Shown piece after piece: positions 26,237-32,859 of a DNA stretch of 64,000 bases. A model generated the notes under the pieces. It saw only the letters and a list, made by a program, of their open reading frames with translations, had not been told where the DNA came from and made no database searches. The stretch comes from Kitasatospora sp. CB01950 (GTDB lineage: Bacteria > Actinomycetota > Actinomycetes > Streptomycetales > Streptomycetaceae). The number at the start of each line of letters is the position of its first letter. The first letter of the stretch is position 1. The position numbers and the translations under genes were made by a program. Where the stretch lies: contig NZ_LISX01000015.1 in the NCBI RefSeq assembly GCF_001905465.1, positions 62,001 to 126,000 on the forward strand, in the 5' to 3' direction.

Positions 26237-26971
26237 ATGGCACTGCGACCCGCCCATCTGATCATCAAGGCCGTCGACCCGGTGGCGGTCGGCCGTTTCT
26301 GGGCGCAGGCCCTCGGCTGGACCGCCCACCACCCGGGCGTGACCACGTACGTCGCGCCGCCCGGCGACCTGGTGTGGCCTCACCCCACCGCCGTCGGCCT
26401 CGACCTGGTGCCCGTCCCGGAGGCCAAGGGCCCGGTCAAGAACCGCACCCACCTCGACCTCGCCACCCACTCCCCCGCCCACCAGTCCGCACTGGTCGCC
26501 CGCCTGCTCGACCTCGGCGCGACGCCGGTCGACCTCGGCCAGGGCGACGTCCCGTGGACGGTCCTCGCCGACATCGAGGGCAACGAGTTCTGTGTGCTGG
26601 AGCCCCGCGAGGTCTACCGGGACACCGGCCCGATCGCCGCCGTCGTGGTCGACTGCGCGGACCCGCGAGAGATGGCCCGGTTCTGGGGCGGGGCGATCGA
26701 CTGGACGGTGCACGAGGTCGCCGACACCCACGCGTCGCTGCGCGCCGCCGCCGGAACCGGCCCCTACCTGGAGTTCCTCCGCTCCACCGACGGCCGCCTC
26801 GCCCCCGACCGCCTCCACCTCGACCTGCTGCCCGGCGGCGACCCGTCCGCCGAAGTCGCCCGTCTGCTGGACCTCGGCGCGACGCCCCTCGACCTCGGCC
26901 AGGGTGACGCCCCGTGGACGGTGCTGGCGGACCCGGAGGGTCACGAGTTCTGCGTGCTCGCGCCGCACTGA
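26237..26971 (+). CDS. Tandem VOC-domain (glyoxalase-like) protein
   Basis: 244 aa made of two vicinal-oxygen-chelate domains: residues ~1-120 and ~125-244. Both start with LIIKAVDPVAVGRFWAQALGW-like segments and end with near-identical blocks (LLDLGATPVDLGQGD and LLDLGATPLDLGQGD, then FCVLEP or FCVLAP), also very similar in DNA, so the second arose by internal duplication. The usual metal ligands (His and Glu) are partly present (HLDLAT, HEFCVL). Members act as resistance proteins, dioxygenases or lyases; this type is typically annotated only as VOC family. I choose ATG 26237 over an earlier ATG at 26219 because of AGGATCGCCGGC. Confidence 0.75.
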   Translation: MALRPAHLIIKAVDPVAVGRFWAQALGWTAHHPGVTTYVAPPGDLVWPHPTAVGLDLVPVPEAKGPVKNRTHLDLATHSPAHQSALVARLLDLGATPVDLGQGDVPWTVLADIEGNEFCVLEPREVYRDTGPIAAVVVDCADPREMARFWGGAIDWTVHEVADTHASLRAAAGTGPYLEFLRSTDGRLAPDRLHLDLLPGGDPSAEVARLLDLGATPLDLGQGDAPWTVLADPEGHEFCVLAPH

Positions 26972-26983
26972 CGGCGTCCGCCG

Positions 26984-27163
26984 ATGGCCGCAGGGCGACG
27001 GACGGGCGGCGGCGCGGCGCTCCTCGTGGGGACGGAAGTCGCGCCGCCGGAGGGCGAGTTGGAGGAGCACCTCGGCGGCACCGACAGCGCCTGCACCGGG
27101 GCCGACCTCGACACGGCCGCGTCGCCCGCTCGGCTGCGGGGCCGGTCGATGCCGCCGCCCTAG
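26984..27163 (+). pseudogene. Decayed copy of the propeller protein's C-terminal domain
   Basis: A 59-codon frame whose product contains VGTEVAPPEGELEEHLGGTD. It matches AGTEDAPLEGELDDYLVLTD of the protein encoded at 24950-26191, followed by the same ADL/DDL-T spacing and a shared LR. The DNA shares stretches such as GGCGAGTTGGA. It lacks any upstream domain, has no ribosome-binding site and ends just before the next gene. I read it as the remnant of a tandem duplication that included the intervening VOC gene, but a short real gene cannot be excluded. Confidence 0.5.
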
Positions 27164-27172
27164 AGTGACCGC

Positions 27173-27814
27173 ATGGCCACGGACAGCGACGCCGCCGGCA
27201 CTGTGCCCGAGGGGGCGTACAGCTCCCCGGGGCGGCTGGTCGCGCTGTCCGACAGCGTCTACGCGATCGCCCTGACTCTGCTCGTGCTGAACATCTCCGT
27301 GCCGGGCGGGCTGGAGCACTCGCAGTTCACGCACGCGCTCCACGACGTGTGGCCCCGGCTCGGCACGTACGGCCTGAGTTTCGTCGTCATCGCCGCGCTG
27401 TGGCGGGACCACCGGCAGATCTTCGAGTTCGTCGGGCGGGTCGACGGCGCGTCGATCCGGCTGACGCTGGCGAGTCTCGGCGCGGTGGCGCTGCTGCCGT
27501 TCCCGACGGCCATGCTGTCCGACTACGGGGGGCGCGAGCCGCTGGTGGTGACGTTCTACGCCGCCACGATCTGCGCGGCCAACCTGCTGCACCTGCTGCT
27601 GTTCGTCAGACTCCTGCGGCACGCCCCGCTGCGCGCCCGCGCGATCCCGCGGCGGGTCGTCCGGAGCACGGCGGTGGACCACGCCGGGACGATCCTGATC
27701 TCCTCGGCGACCGCGGCGGTCGCGTGGGCCGTATCGCCCACCGCCGGGCTCTTCCTGTGGCTCGCCGCGCTCCCGTGCGGCCTCGTGGCCCGCAGGATGC
27801 GGCGGCCGTGGTGA
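27173..27814 (+). CDS. TMEM175-like (DUF1211) membrane protein
   Basis: 213 aa with six hydrophobic segments. The first helix carries RLVALSDSVYAIALTLLVL, the family's R-x-x-x-(F/L)SD-x-V-x-AI-x-x-TLLVL pore signature. In vertebrate and bacterial TMEM175 the motif reads FSD and lines a potassium-selective or leak pore; here the Phe is Leu. The second helix has FVVIAALWRDHRQIF, also conserved (x-W-x-x-H). A potassium or proton leak channel is the likely class. It begins ten bases after the decayed fragment, without a strong ribosome-binding site. Confidence 0.8.
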   Translation: MATDSDAAGTVPEGAYSSPGRLVALSDSVYAIALTLLVLNISVPGGLEHSQFTHALHDVWPRLGTYGLSFVVIAALWRDHRQIFEFVGRVDGASIRLTLASLGAVALLPFPTAMLSDYGGREPLVVTFYAATICAANLLHLLLFVRLLRHAPLRARAIPRRVVRSTAVDHAGTILISSATAAVAWAVSPTAGLFLWLAALPCGLVARRMRRPW

Positions 27815-27835
27815 GCGGCGGCGGACCGGCCCGAC

Positions 27836-28060
27836 GTCCGGCTGAGTGACCGTCAGTCCCCGGTGCACGTCCGGCGCCGAGGCCGTGACCCCGACGTGGA
27901 AGGAGCGGCTCATCCCGGCCGCCACCACCACCGAACCCGGGCCGACCGTGTCGGCGGGGCAGGCGACGGTGAACTCCACCGGGGTGGGGTCACCGTAGGA
28001 CGGGGTGCAACGGATGTCGGGTGCGCTGTGGCCGGTCCGGTCGCCGGTCCGGTCTGCGGG
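27836..28060 (-). pseudogene. Orphan protein fragment behind the LacI gene
   Basis: In the frame directly following the lacI stop codon, the minus strand reads through about 75 codons including SAPDIRCTPSYGDPTPVEF, TVACPADTVGPGSVVVAAG and FHVGVTASAPDVHRGLTVT. The alternating pattern and two Cys look like a beta-sandwich piece of a secreted protein. It has no start codon of its own nearby and decays into Arg/Pro-rich sequence. I interpret it as a gene remnant; family not recognised. Confidence 0.35.
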
Positions 28061-28063
28061 CCG

Positions 28064-29056
28064 TCAGGCGTTGGCGTCGGTGGAGGCCCGGACCACCAGT
28101 TGCGGGGCGAAGCGTTCCACGTTCTCCGCCCGTTCCCGCGCCGACGCCTGGAGCAGGGTGAGCGCCCGTTCGGCCATCGCGGCGAGCGGGTGGCGGATGG
28201 ACGTGATGGGCGGGTCGAGGAGTTCGAGTATCTCGGTGTCGTCGAAACCGGTAACGGCGATCTCCCCGGGGACGGACACGGCGGAGCGCTGCAGGGTGGA
28301 GACCAGGCCGACGGCGAGGACGTCCGCCCCGCAGACGACGGCGTCGATCCCGTCGCGCCGCTCGGCGATCCGGCGTCCGGCGGTGCGGCCGGCGTCGGTG
28401 GTGAAGCTGGGGAGCAGCACGGTGGCGGCGCCGTCCCCGCGGGCGGAGGTGAACGCGGCGAGGCGTTCCGCGCCGGAGGAGGAGGCCTGGTCGGCGGCGA
28501 CCAGGGCGATCCGGTGGCGGCCGAGGGTGTCGAGGTGGTCGAGGAGCAGGCGCATCGCGGCGGCGTTGTCGAGGGTGACGGCGACCGTTCCGGAGCGGCG
28601 CGCCCAGCGGTCGAACTGGACGACGGGGGCCCGTTTGGCGGCGGCGCGGACGGCGGGGCCGGAGCCGGCGGCGGAGACGGGGACGACGACCAGGCCGTCG
28701 ACGCGTCCGCTGAGCAGGGTCTCGATCTGTTCGGCCTCGATGTCGACGGAGTTCGCGGCGTCGGAGACGACGAGTTGGCCGCCGGCGGCGCGGACCTGCT
28801 GGGCGATGGCGTCGGCGAGCTGGACGAAGTAGGGGTTGGCGAGGGTGGGGACGACGACGCCGACGGTGCCGGTGGTGCCGGTGCGCAGGGCCCGCGCGGA
28901 GTGGTTGGTGCGGTAGCCGAGTTCGCGGGCGGCGTCCTCGACGCGGCGGGCGAGTTCGGGGTCGACGTTGCGCGGGGTGCCGGCCAGGACGCGCGAGGCG
29001 GTCGCGCGGGAGACGCCCGCGGCCGCGGCCACATCGAGGAGTCGGGGCGCTGTCAC
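28064..29056 (-). CDS. LacI-family transcriptional repressor of the riboflavin-catabolic locus
   Basis: 330 aa. The N-terminal helix-turn-helix is LLDVAAAAGVSRATASRVLAG, followed by the hinge and a periplasmic-binding-protein-like effector domain (GVVVPTLANPYFVQLADAI through IAVTGFDDTEILELLDPPIT and SIRHP). I choose the GTG at 29056, which has GGGGAGGAC upstream; an ATG at 29104 would add 16 residues before the HTH. It is transcribed away from the ribokinase gene, and a perfect 18-bp palindrome with central CG lies in the shared promoter region. Ribose or a ribose-derived compound is the natural effector to suspect from the neighbouring ribokinase; lumichrome or riboflavin are alternatives. 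Confidence 0.88.
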   Translation of the reverse strand: MTAPRLLDVAAAAGVSRATASRVLAGTPRNVDPELARRVEDAARELGYRTNHSARALRTGTTGTVGVVVPTLANPYFVQLADAIAQQVRAAGGQLVVSDAANSVDIEAEQIETLLSGRVDGLVVVPVSAAGSGPAVRAAAKRAPVVQFDRWARRSGTVAVTLDNAAAMRLLLDHLDTLGRHRIALVAADQASSSGAERLAAFTSARGDGAATVLLPSFTTDAGRTAGRRIAERRDGIDAVVCGADVLAVGLVSTLQRSAVSVPGEIAVTGFDDTEILELLDPPITSIRHPLAAMAERALTLLQASARERAENVERFAPQLVVRASTDANA

Positions 29057-29232
29057 TGGGGTCCTCCCCGGTCGGGAACGGTGCCAAGAGGCGTGGTCGG
29101 TCATGGTGTTGGCAGCGGCCTTGGTGGGTGCGCCGACGCGGGTCCGATGTCGAAACGGTGTCGGCGCGGTCTCGGATCGGTCGGCCGCGGACCGGTGTGC
29201 CCGAGTCGGCGGAATGCGCAGCACGAGGGTAC

Positions 29233-29261
29233 TTGACGGTGGGTGAGGGCTGGGCCAGAGT
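29233..29261 (+). promoter_or_regulatory. Candidate promoter of the ribokinase/rca genes
   Basis: TTGACG (29233-29238), 17-bp spacer, CAGAGT (29256-29261), close to the streptomycete housekeeping consensus TTGACR-N17-TAGRRT. Transcription would start near 29268, inside the palindromic operator, about 35 nt before the ribokinase ATG. Confidence 0.6.
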
Positions 29262-29262
29262 G

Positions 29263-29280
29263 TGGGAGATCGATCTCCCA
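29263..29280. promoter_or_regulatory. LacI-type operator palindrome
   Basis: TGGGAGATCGATCTCCCA is a perfect 18-bp palindrome with the central CG step typical of LacI-family sites. It overlaps the expected transcription start and lies immediately behind the -10, ideal for repression by the divergent LacI protein. Confidence 0.7.
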
Positions 29281-29301
29281 TGGAGCTCCCGAGGAGCACA
29301 G

Positions 29302-30207
29302 ATGCCGTCCATCACCGTCGTCGGTTCGGTCAACCGCGATCTTGTGCTGACCGTTCAGGACCTGCCGCGACCTGGCGAGACCGTGCTCGCGGGGCGGTTC
29401 GTGGAGGGCGTCGGCGGCAAGGGCGCCAACCAGGCCGTGGCGGCCGCCCGGCTCGGTTCGCGGGTGCGGCTGGTGGCCCGGGTCGGGGCGGACGCGGAGA
29501 CGATCCTGCGGGCGCTGGCCGCCGAGGGCGTGGACGTCGCGGCGGTGCTCCCGGCCGAGGACGCCAGCACCGGGATCGCCTCGGTGGTGGTCGACCGTGC
29601 GGGCGAGAACACCATCGTGGTCAACCCGGGCGCGAACGCGGCCCTCACGGTCGCCGACCTGCCGGCCCAACTGGCCTGCGCGGGCGAGGTGTTGCTGGTG
29701 CAGCACGAGATCTCACCCGAGGTGGTCGCGGCGGCGGTGCTGCGGGCCCGGGAGCAGGGCGGCCGGGTCGTCCTCAACCCGGCCCCGGCTCGGCCGGTCG
29801 CGTCCGAGGTGCTGGCGGCCGTGGACGTCCTGGTCCCCAACCTGGGCGAGCTCGCCACCCTGCTGGGCGTCGAGCGGCCGACCGGCCCGGACGGTGCCCG
29901 CGAGCTGCTGGAGAGCGCCCAACTGCCGTGCGACGCCGTGGTGGTGACGCTCGGAGCGGACGGGGCGCTGGTCAAGCAGCCCGGCCGGCCGGCCGTCCAC
30001 CTGCCCGCGCCGGTGGTGGACGCCGTCGACACGGTCGGCGCCGGCGACACCTTCTGCGGGGCGCTCGCCGACTCCCTCGCCCGCGGCAGCGACCTGCTCG
30101 CCGCCGCCGAACGCGCCGTCCGGGCAGCCTCGTTGGCGGTCACCGGGCTCGGCGCGCAGTCCTCGATGCCGTCCGCGGCGCAGCTCGACCCCCCACCCGC
30201 CTCCTGA
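29302..30207 (+). CDS. rbsK: Ribokinase (RcaD-like / RbsK)
   Basis: PfkB-family sugar kinase, 301 aa, making ribose 5-phosphate. Evidence: ITVVGSVNRDLVL and the GGKGANQAVAAARLG motif at the N-terminus; the C-terminal VDTVGAGDTFCGAL carries the catalytic Asp and anion hole. The NxxE-type region is also present. The ATG at 29302 has GAGGAG five bases upstream. There is no ribose ABC transporter nearby, which fits ribose produced inside the cell by the adjacent riboflavin-cleaving enzyme better than ribose uptake. In the Microbacterium rca cluster a ribokinase (RcaD) does exactly this. Confidence 0.9.
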   Translation: MPSITVVGSVNRDLVLTVQDLPRPGETVLAGRFVEGVGGKGANQAVAAARLGSRVRLVARVGADAETILRALAAEGVDVAAVLPAEDASTGIASVVVDRAGENTIVVNPGANAALTVADLPAQLACAGEVLLVQHEISPEVVAAAVLRAREQGGRVVLNPAPARPVASEVLAAVDVLVPNLGELATLLGVERPTGPDGARELLESAQLPCDAVVVTLGADGALVKQPGRPAVHLPAPVVDAVDTVGAGDTFCGALADSLARGSDLLAAAERAVRAASLAVTGLGAQSSMPSAAQLDPPPAS

Positions 30208-30252
30208 CCGCACGGCAGCAATCTTCCCTACTCGACTTCACTCAGCCTTTCC

Positions 30253-30265
30253 TGACGAATCGTCA
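30253..30265. repeat. TGACG-N3-CGTCA palindrome upstream of the monooxygenase
   Basis: TGACGaatCGTCA, perfect 5-bp arms around 3 bases, 36 nt before the ATG at 30301. It is one of four perfect copies in the window and the only one not on a stop codon. Confidence 0.7.
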
Positions 30266-30300
30266 GCTTCCCTGTACCACCGGTTCAACGGAGAACACCC

Positions 30301-31647
30301 ATGCGCAGCCTCAAGCTCGGACTGTTCGAGAACGCCCAGACCAACGCGAGCGGCACCGCCACCTGGCGGCACCCCGACAGCCGTCGGCACGAGTTCGACA
30401 CGCTCGGCTACTGGCGCGAGGTCGCGCAGCTCTGCGAGGACGCCAAGTTCGACTTCCTGTTCCTGGCGGACGCCTGGGGCTGGTCGGAGATCAACGGGGT
30501 GCGCCCGCCGATCGCCACCGAGGAGACCCTCGACCTGCCGCGCCTGGACCCGTTCGTGGTCGCGTCGGCGCTGCTCGCCTCGACCACCGACCTGGGCCTG
30601 GTGGTGACGGGTTCGGTGCTGGTGGAGCCGCCGTACGCGTTCGCCCGCCGCCTGGCCACCCTGGACCAGCTGTCCGGCGGCCGGCTGGGCTGGAACATCG
30701 TCACCACCGGCACCGCCGACACGGCCGTGAAGGCGTTCGGGATGGACATGGTCGCGCACGACGACCGGTACGCGATGGCCGAGGACTTCCTCGAGCTGGT
30801 CTACAAGTACTGGGAGGGCGCCTGGGAGCCGGACGCCCTGGAGAAGGACAAGGCGGGCCGGTTCGCCGACCCGGCGAAGGTGCACCTGGTCGAGCACGAG
30901 GGCCCGTACTTCCGTTCGCGCGGCTACGGCAACACGTCGCGTTCCCCGCAGGGCACCCCGGTGCTGTTCCAGGCGGGCGCGTCCCCGGCGGGCCGCCGGG
31001 TCGGCGGACGGCACGGCGAGTGCATGTTCGTCGGCAGCGGCAGCGTCGAGCAGCTGGCGGGCCACACCAGGGCGATCCGCGAGGAGGCGGTGAAGGCCGG
31101 CCGCTCCGCCGACCAGGTCAAGGTCATGTCGGCGTTCTCCTGCGTGGTCGGCGCGACCACCCAGGACGCCGAGCGCCGCTGGCAGCGAATCCTGGCCGCG
31201 CAGCGCCCGGAGGTCACCGTGGCCTCGTACGCGATGTTCACCGGCCTGGACCTGTCCTCGTACGCGCCGGACACCCCGATGAGCGAGCTGTCCACCGAGA
31301 TGTCCCAGACCCAGGTCGCCCGGTTCGCCGGCAAGACGGTCGGCGACGTGCTCGCCGACTGGCACACCCACGGCGTCGGCGCCCGTCCGGTGGTCGGCAC
31401 CGCCGAGGAGATCGCCGACGAGATCTGCGCGCTCGCCGAGGGCGCGGACCTGGACGGCTTCCTGCTCTCGCCGCCCGTGCAGCCCGCGTCGACCGTCGAG
31501 TTCGTCGAGTCGGTGCTGCCGATCCTGCGCGCCCGCGGCGTGTTCCGCGGCGAGTACGCGGACGGCGAGTCGCTGCGCGAGCGCCTGACCGGCGCCGACG
31601 ACCGGGCGCTGCCGGCCAGCCACCCGGCCGCCCGGTACCGCCACTGA
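30301..31647 (+). CDS. FMNH2-dependent monooxygenase, candidate riboflavin lyase (RcaE-like)
   Basis: 448-residue member of the NtaA/SnaA/DszA branch of bacterial-luciferase-like, two-component flavin monooxygenases. Family landmarks: the N-terminal LKLGLFENAQTNASGTATWRHP region, AKFDFLFLADAWGW, LATLDQLSGGRLGWNIVTT and DDRYAMAEDFLELVYKYWEG, plus LFQAGASPAGR. It needs FMNH2 from a reductase, and a reductase gene follows 36 nt later. RcaE of Microbacterium maritypicum belongs to this family and cleaves riboflavin to lumichrome and ribose; here ribokinase, flavin reductase, riboflavin kinase and a riboflavin-type importer all flank it. The gene context is therefore the main support for riboflavin as substrate. 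Alternatives are desulfurisation or aminopolycarboxylate oxidation. GGAG lies seven bases before the ATG. Confidence 0.75.
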   Translation: MRSLKLGLFENAQTNASGTATWRHPDSRRHEFDTLGYWREVAQLCEDAKFDFLFLADAWGWSEINGVRPPIATEETLDLPRLDPFVVASALLASTTDLGLVVTGSVLVEPPYAFARRLATLDQLSGGRLGWNIVTTGTADTAVKAFGMDMVAHDDRYAMAEDFLELVYKYWEGAWEPDALEKDKAGRFADPAKVHLVEHEGPYFRSRGYGNTSRSPQGTPVLFQAGASPAGRRVGGRHGECMFVGSGSVEQLAGHTRAIREEAVKAGRSADQVKVMSAFSCVVGATTQDAERRWQRILAAQRPEVTVASYAMFTGLDLSSYAPDTPMSELSTEMSQTQVARFAGKTVGDVLADWHTHGVGARPVVGTAEEIADEICALAEGADLDGFLLSPPVQPASTVEFVESVLPILRARGVFRGEYADGESLRERLTGADDRALPASHPAARYRH

Positions 31648-31683
31648 CCCACCCCCACCCGTGACGAGAGGACGGCGACGGCC

Positions 31684-32214
31684 ATGGCCATTCCCGCCCC
31701 CCACCCCACCACCGCACCGGAGCGCAGCGGCCCGGACCTGAGTGCGGACGTGCTGCGCCGGGCCTTCGGGGCGTACCCCACCGGTGTGGTCGCGATCGGC
31801 GCGCTGCGCGACGGTGCCCCGGACGGGTTCGCGGCGAGCTCGTTCGTGTCGATATCGCTGGAACCGCCGATGATCGCGGTCAGTGTGGCCCGCACCTCGA
31901 CCACCTGGCCGCGCCTGGCGGACCTGCCGGTGCTGGGGCTGAGCGTGCTCAGCCACGGCCAGGGCGCGCAGTGCCGCCGGCTGGCGTCCCGGGCGGGCGA
32001 CCGCTTCGAGGGCACCGACTGGCAGGCGACGGCGGACGGCGCAGTGCTGATCGAGGGCGCCGCGCTGTGGCTGACCGCCACGGTCGGCGCGGTGTACGAC
32101 GGCGGCGACCACGAGATCGTCCTGATGAAGCTGCTCACCGCCGAACTGTTCCCCGGCGTGGAGCCGCTGGTGTTCCACACCAGCCAGTTCCGCGAGCTGT
32201 CCCCGCATGCCTGA
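31684..32214 (+). CDS. Flavin reductase, HpaC-like (RcaB-like)
   Basis: 176 aa, FMN-binding split-barrel flavin reductase that supplies FMNH2 to the preceding monooxygenase. Typical motif: AFGAYPTGVVAIGAL followed by DGFAASSFVSISLEPPMIAVSV, the FMN-phosphate and isoalloxazine contact region, and the C-terminal DHEIVLMKL with the conserved His. Diffusible FMNH2 is the shared intermediate. Its last codons overlap the riboflavin kinase start by eight bases, so the two are translationally coupled. Probably NADH- or NADPH-dependent; sequence does not decide. Confidence 0.87.
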   Translation: MAIPAPHPTTAPERSGPDLSADVLRRAFGAYPTGVVAIGALRDGAPDGFAASSFVSISLEPPMIAVSVARTSTTWPRLADLPVLGLSVLSHGQGAQCRRLASRAGDRFEGTDWQATADGAVLIEGAALWLTATVGAVYDGGDHEIVLMKLLTAELFPGVEPLVFHTSQFRELSPHA

Positions 32215-32632
32215 GTCCGTCCCGACCTGCCTGTCCGGCACCGTCGTCCACGGTGCCGGGCGGGGCCGGGGGCTGGGCTTCCCCACCGCCAACATCTCCC
32301 CCGACCCCGGTTCGGACGTTCCACCGCCCGCCGTCTACAGCGGCTGGCTGGCCCGCCCGGCCACCGGTGGCGTGCACCGCGCGACGATCAGCATCGGCAC
32401 CAACCCCACCTTCGAGGACGGTCCGCTGATCCACACCGAGGTGTACTGCCACGACACGTCGGACGACCTGTACGGCGAACGCGTCGAACTCCGGTTCGTC
32501 GCCCGGATCCGCGACACCGTCCGGTTCGCCTCGGTGGACGAGCTGCTGCTCGCCGCCCGGGCGGACGTCCTCCGCTCGGAGGCACTGCTCGACTCTGCGC
32601 ACGGCCGCCGCGCGCGGCCGGTCTTCACCTGA
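32207..32632 (+). CDS. Stand-alone riboflavin kinase (RcaA-like)
   Basis: 141 aa consisting of only the riboflavin kinase domain. In bacteria this activity normally sits at the C-terminus of bifunctional RibF; the FAD synthetase half is absent. Recognisable elements are the substrate loop GRGRGLGFPTANI, PPAVYSGWLA, ISIGTNPTFEDG and HTEVYCHD with the catalytic-region Glu. It would phosphorylate riboflavin to FMN. As a dedicated copy in an operon with a flavin reductase it can charge the monooxygenase with FMN without making FAD. Its stop TGA forms the first bases of a TGACG-N3-CGTCA palindrome. Confidence 0.88.
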   Translation: MPESVPTCLSGTVVHGAGRGRGLGFPTANISPDPGSDVPPPAVYSGWLARPATGGVHRATISIGTNPTFEDGPLIHTEVYCHDTSDDLYGERVELRFVARIRDTVRFASVDELLLAARADVLRSEALLDSAHGRRARPVFT

Positions 32633-32642
32633 CGTTCCGTCA
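32630..32642. repeat. TGACG-N3-CGTCA palindrome on the riboflavin kinase stop codon
   Basis: TGACGttcCGTCA; its first three bases are the stop codon of the riboflavin kinase gene. Confidence 0.7.
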
Positions 32643-32663
32643 GTTTCCGTTCCCCACAAGCCC

Positions 32664-32703
32664 GGTCGGCCCCGCTCTCCCGCTTCCCCCTGCGGGGCCG
32701 ACC
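32664..32703 (+). terminator. First of two matched hairpins between riboflavin kinase and transporter
   Basis: 12-bp perfect arms (GGTCGGCCCCGC at 32664-32675 and complement at 32692-32703) around a 16-nt loop containing CGCTTCCCCC. A C-only tract follows. It could terminate the upstream operon or act with its partner hairpin as a control element for the transporter gene. Confidence 0.5.
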
Positions 32704-32777
32704 GACCCCCCCTCCCCCCCTGCACGGCACGCACCCCCACCCCCACCCCCTCGTCTGCGCCCGACGCCCGCGTGCCC

Positions 32778-32817
32778 GGCCGGCCCCGCCCCCGCTTCCC
32801 CCGTAGCGGGGCCGGCC
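32778..32817 (+). terminator. Second matched hairpin, upstream of the transporter gene
   Basis: 12-bp perfect arms (GGCCGGCCCCGC at 32778-32789 and complement at 32806-32817), again with a 16-nt loop containing CGCTTCCCCC. Only one arm position differs from the first hairpin, and there the pairing is preserved (T-A versus C-G). It ends 42 nt before the transporter ATG. No FMN riboswitch core is recognisable around it. Confidence 0.5.
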
Positions 32818-32859
32818 GCTCCTCCCCCTCCTCGCTCCGAACGAACAAAGGTGTGAGCA

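Noticed and set aside
32633..32859. FMN riboswitch before the RibM-like gene
   Set aside because: None of the conserved RFN-element segments is present; only two GC hairpins are visible.
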